From positions 374,324,995 to 374,388,994 of the forward strand of contig NC_085141.1 of assembly GCF_024139115.2 (NCBI RefSeq): a stretch of DNA of 64,000 nucleotides, read 5' to 3'. The DNA is from Armigeres subalbatus (Eukaryota; Arthropoda; Insecta; Diptera; Culicidae). Every line of letters begins with the position of its first letter. Position 1 is the stretch's first letter. Both the position numbers and the translations under genes were made by a program. The notes under the pieces are model-generated. The model made no database searches and was not told the DNA's origin. It saw only the letters and a program-made list of their open reading frames with translations. Of the stretch, positions 20,299 to 31,440 are shown in pieces.

Positions 20299-21163
20299 CA
20301 GCGGTTCTCAACCTTTTTCCAGAGAGGTACCCCTCGCAAGAAAGGCCTCCGGGCCTCTTGAGATTAGGCTTCCGGGTCTCTTGAAAGAAGGCTTCCGGTT
20401 CTCTTGAAAGGAGGCATCTGGGCCTCTAGAAAAAAGACTTCCGGGCCTCTTGATATGAGGCTTCCTGGCCTCTTGGAAGGAGGCTTTCGGGCCTCTTGAA
20501 AGGGGGCTTCCGGGCCTCTTGAAAGGAGGCTTCCGGGCCTCTTGAAAGGAGGCGTCCGGGCGTCTTGAAAGGAGGCGTCCGGGCCTCTTGAAAGGGGGCT
20601 TCTTGGCCTTTTGAGAGGAGGCTTCCGGGGCTCTTGAGAGGAGACTTCCGGGTCTCTTGAAAGGATGTTTCCGGGCCTCTTGAAAGGAGGTTTCCGGGCC
20701 TCTTGAAAGGAGGCTTCCAGCCTTTTGAAAGGAGACTTCCGGGCCTTTTGAAATGAGGCTTCCGGGCCTTTTGAAAGGAGGCTTCTGGGCCTCTTGAAAG
20801 GAGGCTTCCGGGCTTCTTGAAAGGAGGCTTGAAAGAACGTTTCCGAAGGCTTCCGAACCTGCTGAAAGGAGGCTTCTGAGCCTCTAGTTACCTCTAGAAT
20901 GCCTCTGAACGTATTGAAAGTAGGTTTCCGAACCTTTTGAAAGGAGACTTCCGATCCTCTTGAAATGAGTCCTCCGAGATCCTTAGAAGGAGGCTTTCAA
21001 GAAGTGTAGAAAATATTGAAAAAAAAACATATATCAAAACTTTATCGATTAATTTTGATTAAAATTGTGATACATCCGCCATTAGGCATTTTTGTCCGAG
21101 GTACCCCCTGTGCCCGGCAAAAGTACCCCCAGGGGTACATGTACCCCAGGTTGAGAATCGCTA
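20299..21163. mobile_element. Non-autonomous hAT-like element with internal 23-bp minisatellite
   Basis: The left end CAGCGGTTCTCAACC pairs with the right end GGTTGAGAATCGCTA, and CTTTATAG (20,291-20,298) / CTTTATAA (21,164-21,171) is an 8-bp target duplication with one change. CAG-type ends and 8-bp duplications are hAT hallmarks. The interior (20,332-21,000) is about 28 imperfect units of the GGCCTCTTGAAAGGAGGCTT type. No transposase is present. The element at 784-2,114 is a truncated relative. Confidence 0.85.
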
Positions 21164-21166
21164 CTT

Positions 21167-21345
21167 TATAAGGACACGGCAGATATTTCCGTCCATCGTC
21201 GTAGAGGCCAAAATCAACGAAAACAATGTTCATTTGCTAGAACTCCACTGTAACAGAACATTTCACTTGACCTTACGATTTGGTACGGATGAGTTTGACA
21301 AAATAAAATTGGGCTTTTTTATTGGTTTTCGAGACTATGACAAAA
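21167..21345. mobile_element. Fragment of the CACGGCAG MITE family
   Basis: AAGGACACGGCAGATATTTCC at the left and TTATTGGTTTTCGAGACTATGA at the right match the end and one interior portion of the MITE at 38,672-38,892. The opposite terminus is missing. Confidence 0.55.
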
Positions 21346-23143
21346 AGATAAAAATGCCTCTCACTCTAGCTTTTAAAAGTGGTTATAAATTTTTTTAGCT
21401 TTTAAAAGTGGTTATAAATTTTTATTTCGTTGAAAATTCTTTAGTGTTTATGAAACTTCTTCCAAAATAATTCCAGGAATTTATCCGGCTATCCTTCAAG
21501 AATTCCTTAGGAATTTGTTTTAAGAATTCCTCCAGCAATACATTCGGAAAAAACCTCCTTAATGAAACTATTCAGGATTCTCACTAGGAATGTTTCAAAA
21601 CATTCTTTCGAAATTCCTCCTGAAATTCCTTTGGAATGCCACCTCTATTGCCACCCTATCAAAAACTCTGCGTACCCAGAAACGCCGTCCTGGACTCCTC
21701 ACGGAATTGCTCCGGGAACTCACTCAGGAGCTTCTTGGAAGATTGCCTCAGGAATATCTTCGAAACTTCTCCATAGAATTTCGACAGAAAATTCCGACAA
21801 ATGTTCCTCTAGAATTTTTGCTTTTATATAAGCTTCATTGTAAATGCATCAACAAATGTATAGAAATGTACTTTCAAAAGCTATTTCCAATTTGTAATTT
21901 TCATGAAACTAAAAAAAATCAATGATCTTATAAGTTGGTCAGACGGGATATTACTCTTTGTGAAAATTTTGTAATTACGTTCTTGTGTCCTAAGCTTTAT
22001 GTTTAGAACCAAACTTTGTTTGACAATGGTATAGAATCCTTCAAGCTTTTTAGCTTCATCAACATCATAAAATCTTTGAAATAAAGTTACTAAAAAGCTA
22101 GTCCCATGTAAAATTGTAAAACAAATTAAAGTTATTAGCAATCTAATCCTATGACACTGAAATGATATTTTCCAACACTGGAATTGTTTAATACCTACAT
22201 CATATTAATAATATTCATATTAAAAAAAAAGTGGTGATATTTTGCTGCCGGAAAACTCATGTGGCAAAACGCCTTTTAGCTTGCAGCTCCTAAGGAGCAA
22301 AGTACCACACGTCGTTTTGGGGCCTCTTCCCTTAACTGTGCTGAAGATGTATTTTAACTCATTTCACACAGCTGTACGAAAAACAACCGTACACTCTAAT
22401 GACAAATGAGCGTGAACGAAGTCTTTTATCATAGCATATGGATCTGCTTCCCGACTCTGCATATATTTCGAGAAAATTTTAATTTGTATTGGTGATGTCA
22501 GGGAAAGTTATGGAATTTCATTGAGGTCAGTAAAAAAATCACAAAACCCAGAATTGAAAATTTATTGCTTTTTTGAACACTTTGTTCACAATACTGATGA
22601 TCCAAAAAATGTTGGGTTTGCATATAAGTACAAAATATGCACTACTGAATTGAAGTTTATATTAGATTTTAAAATAAATTAGAAATATCTCAAAAAGCCT
22701 GTTAAAGCATATTTGAGATGTTTCTAGGGTTAGAGAGTCTAAAAAATATTTATTATGTCATTGTTCTGGTGTTGGCTGAATTTAATTTAATTTACTTTTT
22801 TTTACATCAATGATTTTTACACAACCTTCACGCTTTTTTTTTTGAGTTTATTCAAAAGTTTCTTATTCAATGTCTTCGACGATCTTATGAAACTATCTAC
22901 TGAATATAAACAATCTTTCACGAAAACAATCTTTCTAATTCGCAAGAAATTTACAAGTGCTCTCTCGATAGTTTTTTTTTTCAGAAGTTCTCAATGAATT
23001 TGTCTAGTAGATTGCTTCCGAAATTCTAGGATTTTTTTGAAAATATAATATTAGATAATAATTCTAGAAAGTTTTTCCCTTCTGCAAAGCATTTTGAAAA
23101 TTCAGGAATTTCATGAGTTCCAAAAGTGTTCATCAGTACTAAT
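21346..23143. other. No gene recognised
   Basis: Includes a stretch rich in GGAATTCC-type words (about 21,470-21,800). Its open frames (21,562-21,831; 21,590-21,925) look like repeat-derived frames rather than genes. The rest is AT-rich. Confidence 0.4.
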
Positions 23144-23377
23144 TGTTGCGCGTCCCTAGCGCGAAATCTATTGAGCCTCTACTGCTGTCAAACAGCAGCT
23201 GTGACAACTTCGTGTCGAACGTCATCATGTCATCATCCTATTCATCACGAGCTGAGGTCACGAGTAGAAGCCACAACGTGTGCGCGTTAGTTTTGTTTTA
23301 TTTCGTTATATGTAGTTCGCATAATAAAGTTATTAGTTGTTACGAGTCACTATAACTCCGTGTTGTCCATCGTAACA
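23144..23377 (+). repeat. Ty3/gypsy 5' LTR (234 bp)
   Basis: Starts TGTTGCGCG and ends CATCGTAACA. It matches the inverted LTR at 33,050-33,277 with about five substitutions and two small indels. It carries AATAAA at about 23,321. The preceding five bases are CTAAT (23,139-23,143). Confidence 0.92.
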
Positions 23378-23380
23378 AAG

Positions 23381-23390
23381 TGGCGACGAG
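23381..23390 (+). promoter_or_regulatory. Candidate primer binding site
   Basis: TGGCGACGAG begins three bases after the LTR, the usual place and form (TGG...) for pairing with a tRNA 3' CCA end. The matching tRNA was not determined. Confidence 0.6.
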
Positions 23391-23476
23391 TTTGCGGGAA
23401 TTCGCGTAGTATTGATTTTTGCGTCGCGATAATAAAAGAAGCATATAAACACTTGTAGTGCGGCACCACGTGTGAA

Positions 23477-23674
23477 CTATAGATAGTAGAATCTATAGAT
23501 GAGCGAAAGCATGGCTGAGTCGATTTTTTTGCCCGTGCACACGCGCATATGACGTCACAGCCCTTAACGTTTCCATTGAAATCGTGACGTCATGCTCGTT
23601 TGGAGACACGTTTGACAGCTCGTTTGGAGACAGAGGATTTATCTTCGCTCATCTATATATTCCACTATCTATAG
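23477..23674. mobile_element. MITE in the gypsy leader, 6-bp duplication TGTGAA
   Basis: Ends are ~31-bp inverted repeats (left begins CTATAGATAGTAGAATCTAT; right ends CCACTATCTATAG). TGTGAA is present at 23,471-23,476 and 23,675-23,680. The right duplication abuts the gag start, ATG at 23,682. Confidence 0.85.
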
Positions 23675-23681
23675 TGTGAAC

Positions 23682-26600
23682 ATGTCGCTATCACAATCAT
23701 CGCAGTCCAACAATGGAGAGCAGCCATTCAAAGAGACGATATTGAAAATCCTCAGCAATCAGCAAGCGCTGATGACACAGCTGTCGCAGCAAGTTTCTGC
23801 CATCCAAGGAAACGTTCAGAATGCAAATCGGAATGAGTTGATATTGGATTCCTTAGCAACAAATATCACCGAATTCGCATATGACCTTGAAAAAGGTTGT
23901 TCGTTTGATGCCTGGTTCTCACGGTATGCAGATTTATTTGAGAAGGATGCAGCCCAACTTGCAGATGATGCGAAGGTACGACTATTATTAAGAAAGTTGA
24001 GTCCACATGCGCACGAACGTTACACATCATTCATCTTGCCGAAATTGTCCAAGGAATTTTCATTTGAAGAAACCGTGTCCAAATTGAAGACGATTTTCGG
24101 TACACCCGTGTCTACGTTTCATCGACGATATCAGTGCCTTCAAACAACGAAGGACGAAGATGAAGATTTCATCAGCTACTCGTGTAAAGTCAACAAGGCG
24201 TGCGTTGATTTCAAGCTCCAAGAATTGAAGGAAGATCAGTTTAAATGTCTTATCTTTGTATGTGGACTCAAGTCACCGAAGGATTCGGATATAAGGATGC
24301 GGCTACTTTCAAGAATGAACGAGGGCGACATGACCCTTGAACGAATTGTCGAAGAATGCAAAAGTCTCATCAATTTAAAGCAGGATACGGTACTCATTGG
24401 AGGAAAACCGTCCACATCAACCGTTGCTGCTACAAATGCCGTCCGTACGTACTCGCAGTCTAATAGGAAGGAAAAGGCAATCCGTTATAGAGAAAGTGCG
24501 CCGAAGTCACCATGCTGGTCTTGCGGCGGAATGCATTTTTCAAGTCAGTGTGGATTTAAGGATCATAAATGTCGTGATTGCGGGAGAACGGGACATAAGG
24601 AGGGCTATTGCAGCTGTTTTTCATCCAAGCAACGTCCGAAGCCAGGCAAAGGGAAGCAAGTAAACCGTAATAAGCATTCAAACAAGATTGTGGTGGTTAA
24701 AAACGTGGAGCGAAACAGACGATACGTCGAGACAACCATCAACGGTGTTCCTGTTGACCTTCAACTTGATTCCGGCTCCGACATCACAATTATATCGAAG
24801 GAGAACTGGTTCAAAATCGGTTCGCCAAAAACTTCACCACCAGATTGTGAAGTTCAGACTGCATCTGGCGACAGACTAGGCATCGACGCAATGTTCCGCG
24901 CCTACATTGGCATCAGCGGCAATCAAAGAGAAGGTGACTGTTACGTCTGTTCTTCAAATCTGTCTCTCAACGTCCTAGGCTCAGATCTACTCGACAAATT
25001 TGGGCTGTGGGACGTACCATTTTCGTCCTTCTGTAAGGTGATTGATGTCAAGCAAGAAAATAAGCAAGTCGCGGAATTGAAAGCAAAATTTCCAAACGTT
25101 TTCACCGACCGGTTGGGTCTATGTACGAAGATGCAGGTGCACTTGACCCTCCATGACGACGCTCGACCGGTGTTTAAACCAAAGCGTCCGGTGTCGTATA
25201 GCATGGAAGCTGTCGTGGAAGACGAGTTGAACCGGCTTCAAGACAAAGGAATAATCACTCCAATTACGTACGCGGAATGGGCAGCGCCAATAGTGGTTGT
25301 ACGTAAACCGGATCGTACCGTCCGAATTTGTGCCGACTTCTCTACTGGGTTAAACCGCGCACTGGAGGCAAATAATTACCCCTTGCCTCTCCCGGAAGAT
25401 ATATTCAATCGGATGGCCAACTGCACTGTGTTTAGCCATATCGATTTATCGGATGCCTATCTTCAGGTCCAAGTAGATGAAGAAAGTCGAAAGCTGATCA
25501 ACATCAATACGCACAAGGGCCTTTACCAGTTCAACCGTTTATCCCCCGGTATCAAGAGTGCCCCTGGATCTTTCCAGCAAATAATGGATGCAATGCTAGC
25601 CGGACTGACCTGTACATGTCCATACCTTGACGACGTCCTTGTCGGAGGCCGTACAGAGGAGGAACATAGGCAGAACCTACACAAAGTTTTAGAACGCCTC
25701 CAAGACTTTGGGTTTACAGTAAAATTCGGAAAATGTCATTTCTTCATGCGTCAGGTAAATTACCTGGGGCAGTTGCTGGACAAGGAGGGCGTCCGCCCTG
25801 ATCCTGAAAAAGTGAAAGCTATAGTTAACATGCCTCCACCCAATGACATCGCGACACTGCGTTCGTATCTGGGAGCAGTTAATTACTATGGGAAATACAT
25901 CCGGGAAATGAGGAAGCTTCGTCAACCACTGGACGAACTACTGAAACAAGGAGTCTGTTTTCGATGGTCCGATCAGTGTCAACAGTCCTTTGATCGATTC
26001 AAAGAAATATTACAATCACCTCTAATGTTGACACACTACAATCCTCGCCTCGACATCGTAGTATCAGCGGATGCATCTAACGTTGGCATTGGTGCCCGAA
26101 TAGCTCATCGTTTTCCGGATGGGTCAGAAAAGGCTGTATATCACGCATCAAGGAGCCTTACACCGGCAGAAAGTCGGTATAGCCAAATCGAAAAGGAGGC
26201 ATTGGGTTTGGTTTATGCTGTTACAAAATTTCATCGCATGGTTTATGGCAGACGTTTCACACTACAGACCGACCATAAACCATTGTTGGCCATTTTCGGG
26301 TCGAAACAAGGAATTCCGCTATACACTGCCAACCGCCTGCAAAGGTGGGCGCTCACTATGTTATTGTACGATTTTCAAATCGAGTACATTTCAACGGATC
26401 ATTTCGGGCACGCGGATATCCTGTCACGATTAATCAATTCCCATATCAAACCAGATGAAGATTTTGTCATCGCATCTATTGAGATCGAAGAAGTCATCTG
26501 CAATATTGTAGGTCAGTCAATTGAGCATCTTCCAGTTTCCTATAAAACAATTGCAGAAGAGACTGCTAAGGATGAAACGCTTCAAAGTATAACGAGTTTT

Positions 26601-27134
26601 ATCAGGAAGGGCTGGCCCGGCAAGGCACCGGCGGAGGATCGTGGTCTGCAACAGTATTTTGCTCGTCGAGAATCTCTTTATGAAGCGCAAAAGGTCTTGA
26701 TGTATGGAGAACGAGTCATTATTCCAAAAAAGCTTCAACAGAAGGTTCTTCGGCAATTACATAAGGGTCACCCAGGTATTGAACGGATGAGGTCGTTAGC
26801 ACGAAATTTCGTATATTGGCCGAACATCGACGAACACATAACTGATCTAGTCAGAAACTGTCAAGAATGCGCTGCTGTAGCCAAGACTGACACTAAAACA
26901 AAATTGGAACCTTGGCCTACTGCCGTTAAACCCTGGGAAAGAGTGCATGTGGATTTCGCAGGACCTGTCAACGACACATACTACCTGCTGCTTGTAGATT
27001 CATTGTCTAAGTGGGCCCAGTTGTTCCAACAAACGGATTACAACAACAGCAACAATCGCAATTCTTCGCAAGATATTCAGCCGCTTCGGAATGCCCGAAG
27101 TATTAGTTTCCGACAATGGAGCCCAGCTCACTAG
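23682..27134 (+). CDS. Ty3/gypsy gag-pol polyprotein (left part)
   Basis: I use the ATG at 23,682; the GTG six bases earlier lies in the MITE duplication. Counting from this ATG: gag-like region (1-290); CCHC knuckle CRDCGRTGHKEGYC (297-310); aspartic protease LQLDSGSDITI (Asp 363); reverse transcriptase with HIDLSDAYLQV (about 587-597), PGIKSAPGSF and catalytic YLDD (648-651); RNase H with SADAS (Asp 796), IEKEAL and QTDHKP; integrase zinc finger (H about 1027, C about 1060 and 1063) and the first catalytic Asp (about 1091, HVDFAG). The frame then breaks near 27,040 and stops at 27,134, while integrase continues in the next frame (27,091-27,361). The layout resembles K02A2.6-like gypsy elements of insects. 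Confidence 0.93.
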   Translation: MSLSQSSQSNNGEQPFKETILKILSNQQALMTQLSQQVSAIQGNVQNANRNELILDSLATNITEFAYDLEKGCSFDAWFSRYADLFEKDAAQLADDAKVRLLLRKLSPHAHERYTSFILPKLSKEFSFEETVSKLKTIFGTPVSTFHRRYQCLQTTKDEDEDFISYSCKVNKACVDFKLQELKEDQFKCLIFVCGLKSPKDSDIRMRLLSRMNEGDMTLERIVEECKSLINLKQDTVLIGGKPSTSTVAATNAVRTYSQSNRKEKAIRYRESAPKSPCWSCGGMHFSSQCGFKDHKCRDCGRTGHKEGYCSCFSSKQRPKPGKGKQVNRNKHSNKIVVVKNVERNRRYVETTINGVPVDLQLDSGSDITIISKENWFKIGSPKTSPPDCEVQTASGDRLGIDAMFRAYIGISGNQREGDCYVCSSNLSLNVLGSDLLDKFGLWDVPFSSFCKVIDVKQENKQVAELKAKFPNVFTDRLGLCTKMQVHLTLHDDARPVFKPKRPVSYSMEAVVEDELNRLQDKGIITPITYAEWAAPIVVVRKPDRTVRICADFSTGLNRALEANNYPLPLPEDIFNRMANCTVFSHIDLSDAYLQVQVDEESRKLININTHKGLYQFNRLSPGIKSAPGSFQQIMDAMLAGLTCTCPYLDDVLVGGRTEEEHRQNLHKVLERLQDFGFTVKFGKCHFFMRQVNYLGQLLDKEGVRPDPEKVKAIVNMPPPNDIATLRSYLGAVNYYGKYIREMRKLRQPLDELLKQGVCFRWSDQCQQSFDRFKEILQSPLMLTHYNPRLDIVVSADASNVGIGARIAHRFPDGSEKAVYHASRSLTPAESRYSQIEKEALGLVYAVTKFHRMVYGRRFTLQTDHKPLLAIFGSKQGIPLYTANRLQRWALTMLLYDFQIEYISTDHFGHADILSRLINSHIKPDEDFVIASIEIEEVICNIVGQSIEHLPVSYKTIAEETAKDETLQSITSFIRKGWPGKAPAEDRGLQQYFARRESLYEAQKVLMYGERVIIPKKLQQKVLRQLHKGHPGIERMRSLARNFVYWPNIDEHITDLVRNCQECAAVAKTDTKTKLEPWPTAVKPWERVHVDFAGPVNDTYYLLLVDSLSKWAQLFQQTDYNNSNNRNSSQDIQPLRNARSISFRQWSPAH

Positions 27135-27361
27135 CGATGCGTTCGAAACATTCTGCGAGTCAAATGGCATCATGCACCTAAAAATAGCACCGTTCCATCC
27201 ACAAAGCAACGGATTAGCTGAAAGGTTTGTCGACACCTTTAAAAGGACAATCAAAAAAATTCAAGCCGGGGGGGAAGATCTAGAACAAGCCATAGATACT
27301 TTCTTACTCTGCTATCGCTCAACACCCAGCCGAAATGTCGTGCCAGGAGGAAAATCACCAG
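27045..27361 (+). pseudogene. Gypsy integrase core, continued after a frameshift
   Basis: In the +1 frame relative to the main ORF, the sequence reads FGMPEVLVSDNGAQL (second catalytic Asp) and HPQSNGLAERFV (catalytic Glu), then LLCYRSTPSRNV and KSP, where the run of N begins. The frame change near 27,040 is a small indel or a sequencing error. Confidence 0.88.
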
Positions 27362-27386
27362 NNNNNNNNNNNNNNNNNNNNNNNNN
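27362..27386. other. Assembly gap, exactly 25 N
   Basis: The gap falls inside the integrase ORF. A fixed 25-N run is a convention of some gap-filling tools, so its size need not be real. Sequence to the right is not the expected continuation of the element. Confidence 0.95.
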
Positions 27387-27622
27387 ACGGTACTTCGATT
27401 TCAGTTTACACTGTTGCTGAGCAAATTTCTCTCTAAAATGGTAAATATTATACATTTAATTCAAAATGGTTTGCACGACGCTGATGAACTGGCAACAAGG
27501 CCTACTTCCGATGAAGTTCTTGCGCAAAAATAAAATAAATATGCAGCAGTGCATGATGTTATCTGCAGATGTCATGTCACAAAGTTGAGCTTGTTTTTGT
27601 CACTAACAAAGTCGCTAGCACT
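27387..27622. other. No gene recognised
   Basis: AT-rich, unrelated to the interrupted gypsy ORF on the left of the gap. Confidence 0.4.
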
Positions 27623-27840
27623 ATATTATCAATTCGATAGAAAACCAAATTAGCCGCCAGCGAAGTTGGATTTTTCCCACAACCCATACGTTGAATCTAA
27701 TTTCGGAAGTGGTGCGCTGTATAGCGCATCACCAAATGAAAACAGCGCACCACTTCCGAAGTTAGGTTTAGCGTACGGATTGTGATAAAAATCCAATTTC
27801 GCTAATCGCCCATTTCGGTTTTCTACTGAATTGATAATAT
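27623..27840. mobile_element. Foldback MITE
   Basis: Arms of about 65 bp: left begins ATATTATCAATTCGATAGAA and includes GCGAAGTTGGATTTTT; right is the complement, ending GAATTGATAATAT. An inner palindrome (GGAAGTGGTGCGCTGT and ACAGCGCACCACTTCC) makes it almost wholly foldable. Confidence 0.75.
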
Positions 27841-28196
27841 TGAAGTTCGGAAGTCGACCTTTACAGTTCCGAACGCTATTCCGACAATGTGTTGGTATCA
27901 AAATTTCAATTTTGTTTTGAAAGTCATGATGTCACGGTGTCTCTATGGGATAATATTATTTATTAAAATTCTGTATCTCTGAAACACCCACCACACAAAA
28001 GTTTATGGTCTCCTCCTTCATGTCGTGGATAAACTAAGATGGCAATCCTATCACGGCGGATATAGAAACATAACAAACCGTTCAACAAATCAAACAGAGA
28101 AGCATCGCAATTGGGATATAGATTGTATAAATATTGACTCATAGCAAGGTAAGCTGGCGCAACTCGCCAGCGAAACGCGACGCATGAAGCTCGACA

Positions 28197-28792
28197 TCTT
28201 ATGCAACATACACACCAGTCAAGCAGTTTGACGAACATTGACTCCGCCCCCAAGAAAACGCTTCGGTTGCTGCTTTGTTCGAACGTGTGTGAAGTTGTTC
28301 GACCAATTTGACAGTTGGCGGCTCGGTTGGAAAAAAATAAAACGGTTTGATTTTGGTTTGTTTTTGGTGGAGTCAAAGTTTGCCGAACATGTTTGAGCAT
28401 TTGTAGTGAAGTTGCACAAACCCCCATATATTTTTTGATGGTTGGTGCTCAAGTTGGCGCTTCGGTCGTTCGTGTGTGATATTGTTGGTCGAATAAATTG
28501 ATTGTTCGTGCCACTGTTGGTAAAACTTGATGGATGTTTTAATACACGAGTGGTGGAGTCAATGTTGGTCATACTGCTTGACCGTGTGTACGTTATGGAA
28601 CATACACACACGAACGACCGAAGCGTCAACGAGCATATTCAAACCAAAATCAAACCGTTTTTATTTTCAACCGACCGCCAACTTCAAATGATTCGCAACT
28701 TCCAAATTCAAACAAAGCAGTAACCGAAGCGTTTTCTTGGGGGTGGAGACAATGTTCGTCAAACTACTTGACTGGTGTGTACGCTGCATTAC
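28197..28792. mobile_element. Composite foldback element
   Basis: The left arm (ACACACCAGTCAAGCAGTTT, GACGAACATTGACTCC, AAGAAAACGCTTCGGTT) is inverted at 28,690-28,785. A third copy of the same terminus occurs near 28,560-28,600, and an inner pair (GCGCTTCGGTCGTTCGTGTG and complement) lies between, so it looks like one copy inserted next to or into another. Confidence 0.65.
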
Positions 28793-29041
28793 ATTAAGCC
28801 TTGCCTGAGTGAAATACGTCGGCTAAACTTTGAAGAGCACAAACTACCGTCGGAACAGATATTGTTATATTCCGGCATTTGGGAGACAACGTTCACGGTC
28901 ATCAAGGAGTTGATTTCCTATTTACCCGGGTTCAGTAAACTGAATGCGCTAGTGCCGAAGGGTAACATCGGAATCTACACGGGCGATCTCAAAGTGAAAA
29001 TCTATGAGCTTGTCATAGAACGAAATGAGCGAAAACAGTGA
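28775..29041 (+). other. Open frame of 88 codons, unrecognised
   Basis: The translation has protein-like composition (for example ILLYSGIWETTFTVIKELIS and GNIGIYTGDLKVKIYELVIE) but I do not recognise a family. The first residues overlap the end of the foldback element, so the methionine is doubtful. It could be a retroelement fragment or an exon of a host gene. No splice sites decide this. Confidence 0.3.
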
Positions 29042-29065
29042 GCTGTTTACAGAATTTAATAGCAA

Positions 29066-29462
29066 GTGTTGGTAAAAATTCAAATTCTCAAATCTCATCC
29101 ACGATTCAAGTAAAGCGCGAGGCAAACCTCACCCGACTCATGCTGGCTCAGAGAATCGTCCATGATTCGACTAGCGATTTGCATCATTGCGTGATTTCTG
29201 CGTGTTCTTCTTCGTTAAATTCATCGGAATAACTTTCTTTACTTAAAAGAATGGAAAAAAAATCCATACGTAAACATAAAATATACGCTTTGATTGGGTT
29301 TTGACACTTTTTGTAGCGAAATCATTTTTCGGCAAATGAGCGGAACGATGCGATTCTGCGTGAAAAACTAATGCACGATGCTCTCCCAGCAGAATCGCAA
29401 GCGAGTCAGCTCGCGCACGAGGCTTCGGTGAGTGAGATTTTAGCATGATTCTACCAACACTG
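29066..29462. mobile_element. MITE with AGTGTTGGTA ends
   Basis: Left AGTGTTGGTAAAAATTC and AATCTCATC; right complement GATTTTAGCATGATTCTACC then AACACT. TAGCA occurs at both flanks and may be the duplication (the right one after two extra bases). Inner sequences such as GCGCGAGG/AGCTCGCGC are partly complementary. Confidence 0.55.
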
Positions 29463-30600
29463 GTAGCAATAACGACGCCTAGAAGATCCTACTGTGCAGA
29501 TATCGTTAGTTGAAGAACTTGAAGCTCACGCAGGAGATGTTCCGGAAGGTGTCAGCGAAGAAAACAGTGATATGTCAAGAGTGCCTTTATCAAAACTAGC
29601 AAGAACAACCACATAGTGAAAATGTGATGAAACTTGGCGGAAGGTTGAATAGCGTAGAAGCAAAAGCTGCGAATCGCGATTGAGCGGGCATGAACAGTCC
29701 ATCATCAATATTCAGACTTAGAAAACAGGGCTACAGATGCGACATGCGAGCGTGGTGGACTTTCAGTCGACAAAGGGTGAAATTCACAACAACTGTCCAT
29801 ATTCGCTTCCTTATCGATATCTCACGACACATGGGCGAACAGAGGATGATTCACCCAAAAGAACAAGATAATCGCTAGAAATACTAGAATAAGAGATCGA
29901 CGAAGACGCAATTTTGTTTCAATCAGACCGTCAAAAGCGGTTCCAATTCGACTTGTTCACATTTGCATCTATAAAGCAAGCAAAAGTTCAAGTGCTGCCA
30001 GTATTATTTTACGATTTCATGCATTTTCATACGTTGCCATTTCGACAATTTTTCACTCCGCCGGTTATGGGGTTTAATACTCACTCATTCAACTGATCAG
30101 CAAAAACTTCGGTACGAACAAACTATAAATTACGGTTGGCCGGCACGTAACCAGAATGTCGGACAATGAAGGAACCCCAGAGCTAAGCAATTTTATCGCC
30201 GCGACAACAGTCACCAAAATTCAATCGTTTGGTCACTGCAGTCAATACCATACCAACAGCTACACTTCGAGTCGCCAAGCTGCGTGTACGCCATGTCCAG
30301 TGCCCACGCAAGGTACCCAACATCAAATGTAGTCGTGCACACGTATACGTGTGCAGTGCATTACTCTATTTGATGTTGGGTACGCTACGTGAAGCTAACG
30401 CACGCGGCAAACCCACTACGTGGACGTCGGCCCTCCGTGAAAATGGTTCTCGATAGCGATCAATGGACATAACAAGGCGAGGTGCGCAGCGGTAGGTGGA
30501 TCATCGATCAGGTGGAAGATTGTTGCCGCCACTTCGTAGACTGCGTGGCTGGCGACGTACAGTCATGGACCACGGCTTTAATCTGAATAAATAATATTTA
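29463..30600. other. No gene recognised; small palindrome at 30,309-30,392
   Basis: Frames are short and broken. A palindrome with arms GTACCCAACATCAAA (inverted about 60 bp apart) surrounds GTGCACACGTATACGTGTGC, perhaps a tiny MITE. Part of the stretch may be 5' debris of the LINE fragment that follows. Confidence 0.4.
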
Positions 30601-30609
30601 AATCAGCAA

Positions 30610-31440
30610 AGAGATCCGACAAACCATCTCACTTGCCGCAGAGAATGTTCCGGTCACAAATCAGACGCTAAGCAGCGTGGATGTTTCAGACACGACGATT
30701 TCCAATGCCGCAATTAGACTGGAATCCTCATTCCATCCAGGCCTCGATGGGATTCCGTCCAAGTGGCAAGTGCTCCGCTATTACTTTTTCTCGAAAGAAA
30801 GAGCCGATTATGTTTAACTGTGAATTGAGAAGAACGACAACCGAGCGCGTGAATTACGTAAAAGATCGCAAGGTAATCCTGGATTCACAGCTGATTTACA
30901 AGCAGCACATCGCATACGTAGTCGATAAAGCTTCAAGAGCTCTTGCAGTTGTGTTTCGAATCGCGAAAACTCTCTGACATATTAGCTTGAAATCGCTATA
31001 TTGCTCTTTAGTGCGCCTCACTCTAGAGTACTGTTAAGCCGTTTAGAGCCCATTCTACAACAATGGTGTGGAACGATTGGAATCCGTTCAGCGTCGTTTT
31101 CTTCGGTTCGCACTTCGGAGGCTGCCCTGGAGTGACCCTTTCCGGTTCAAGCTACGAGCCGCTGTCGTCTGATCAACCTTGACAATTTGCAGTTGAAGGA
31201 ACGTCACCAGAGCATTGACCATTTTGACTTCTTACAAGGCAGGTTGATTCAAAGGATCTTCTTGAGCTTATCAACCTGAACGCCCGTCGAGCTCTTCGTA
31301 ATGTAATGTTGAGGCCAAGACACCATCGAACGAATTACGGTGGGAAGGAGCTTTAGGCGGTTTGCAGCGGATATTCAATCGAGTTTCCCAAGTGTTCGAT
31401 TTCCATTTGTCCCGAGAGGTTCTCAGGCGTAAATTTAATT
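30610..31440 (+). pseudogene. CR1/Jockey-like LINE RT C-terminal fragment (decayed)
   Basis: Reads AAIRLESSFHPGLDGIPSKW (finger region), then after an internal deletion ITFSRKKEPIMFNCEL, ILDSQLIYKQHIAYVVDKAS and, with stops, SLKSLYCSLVRLTLEYC and NGVERLESVQRRFLRFALRR. These correspond in order to the LINE at 58,180-60,001 (ITFSRKRKPIIYNY; VQKKFVRFALRNLPW). It is a 5'-truncated dead copy. Confidence 0.8.
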
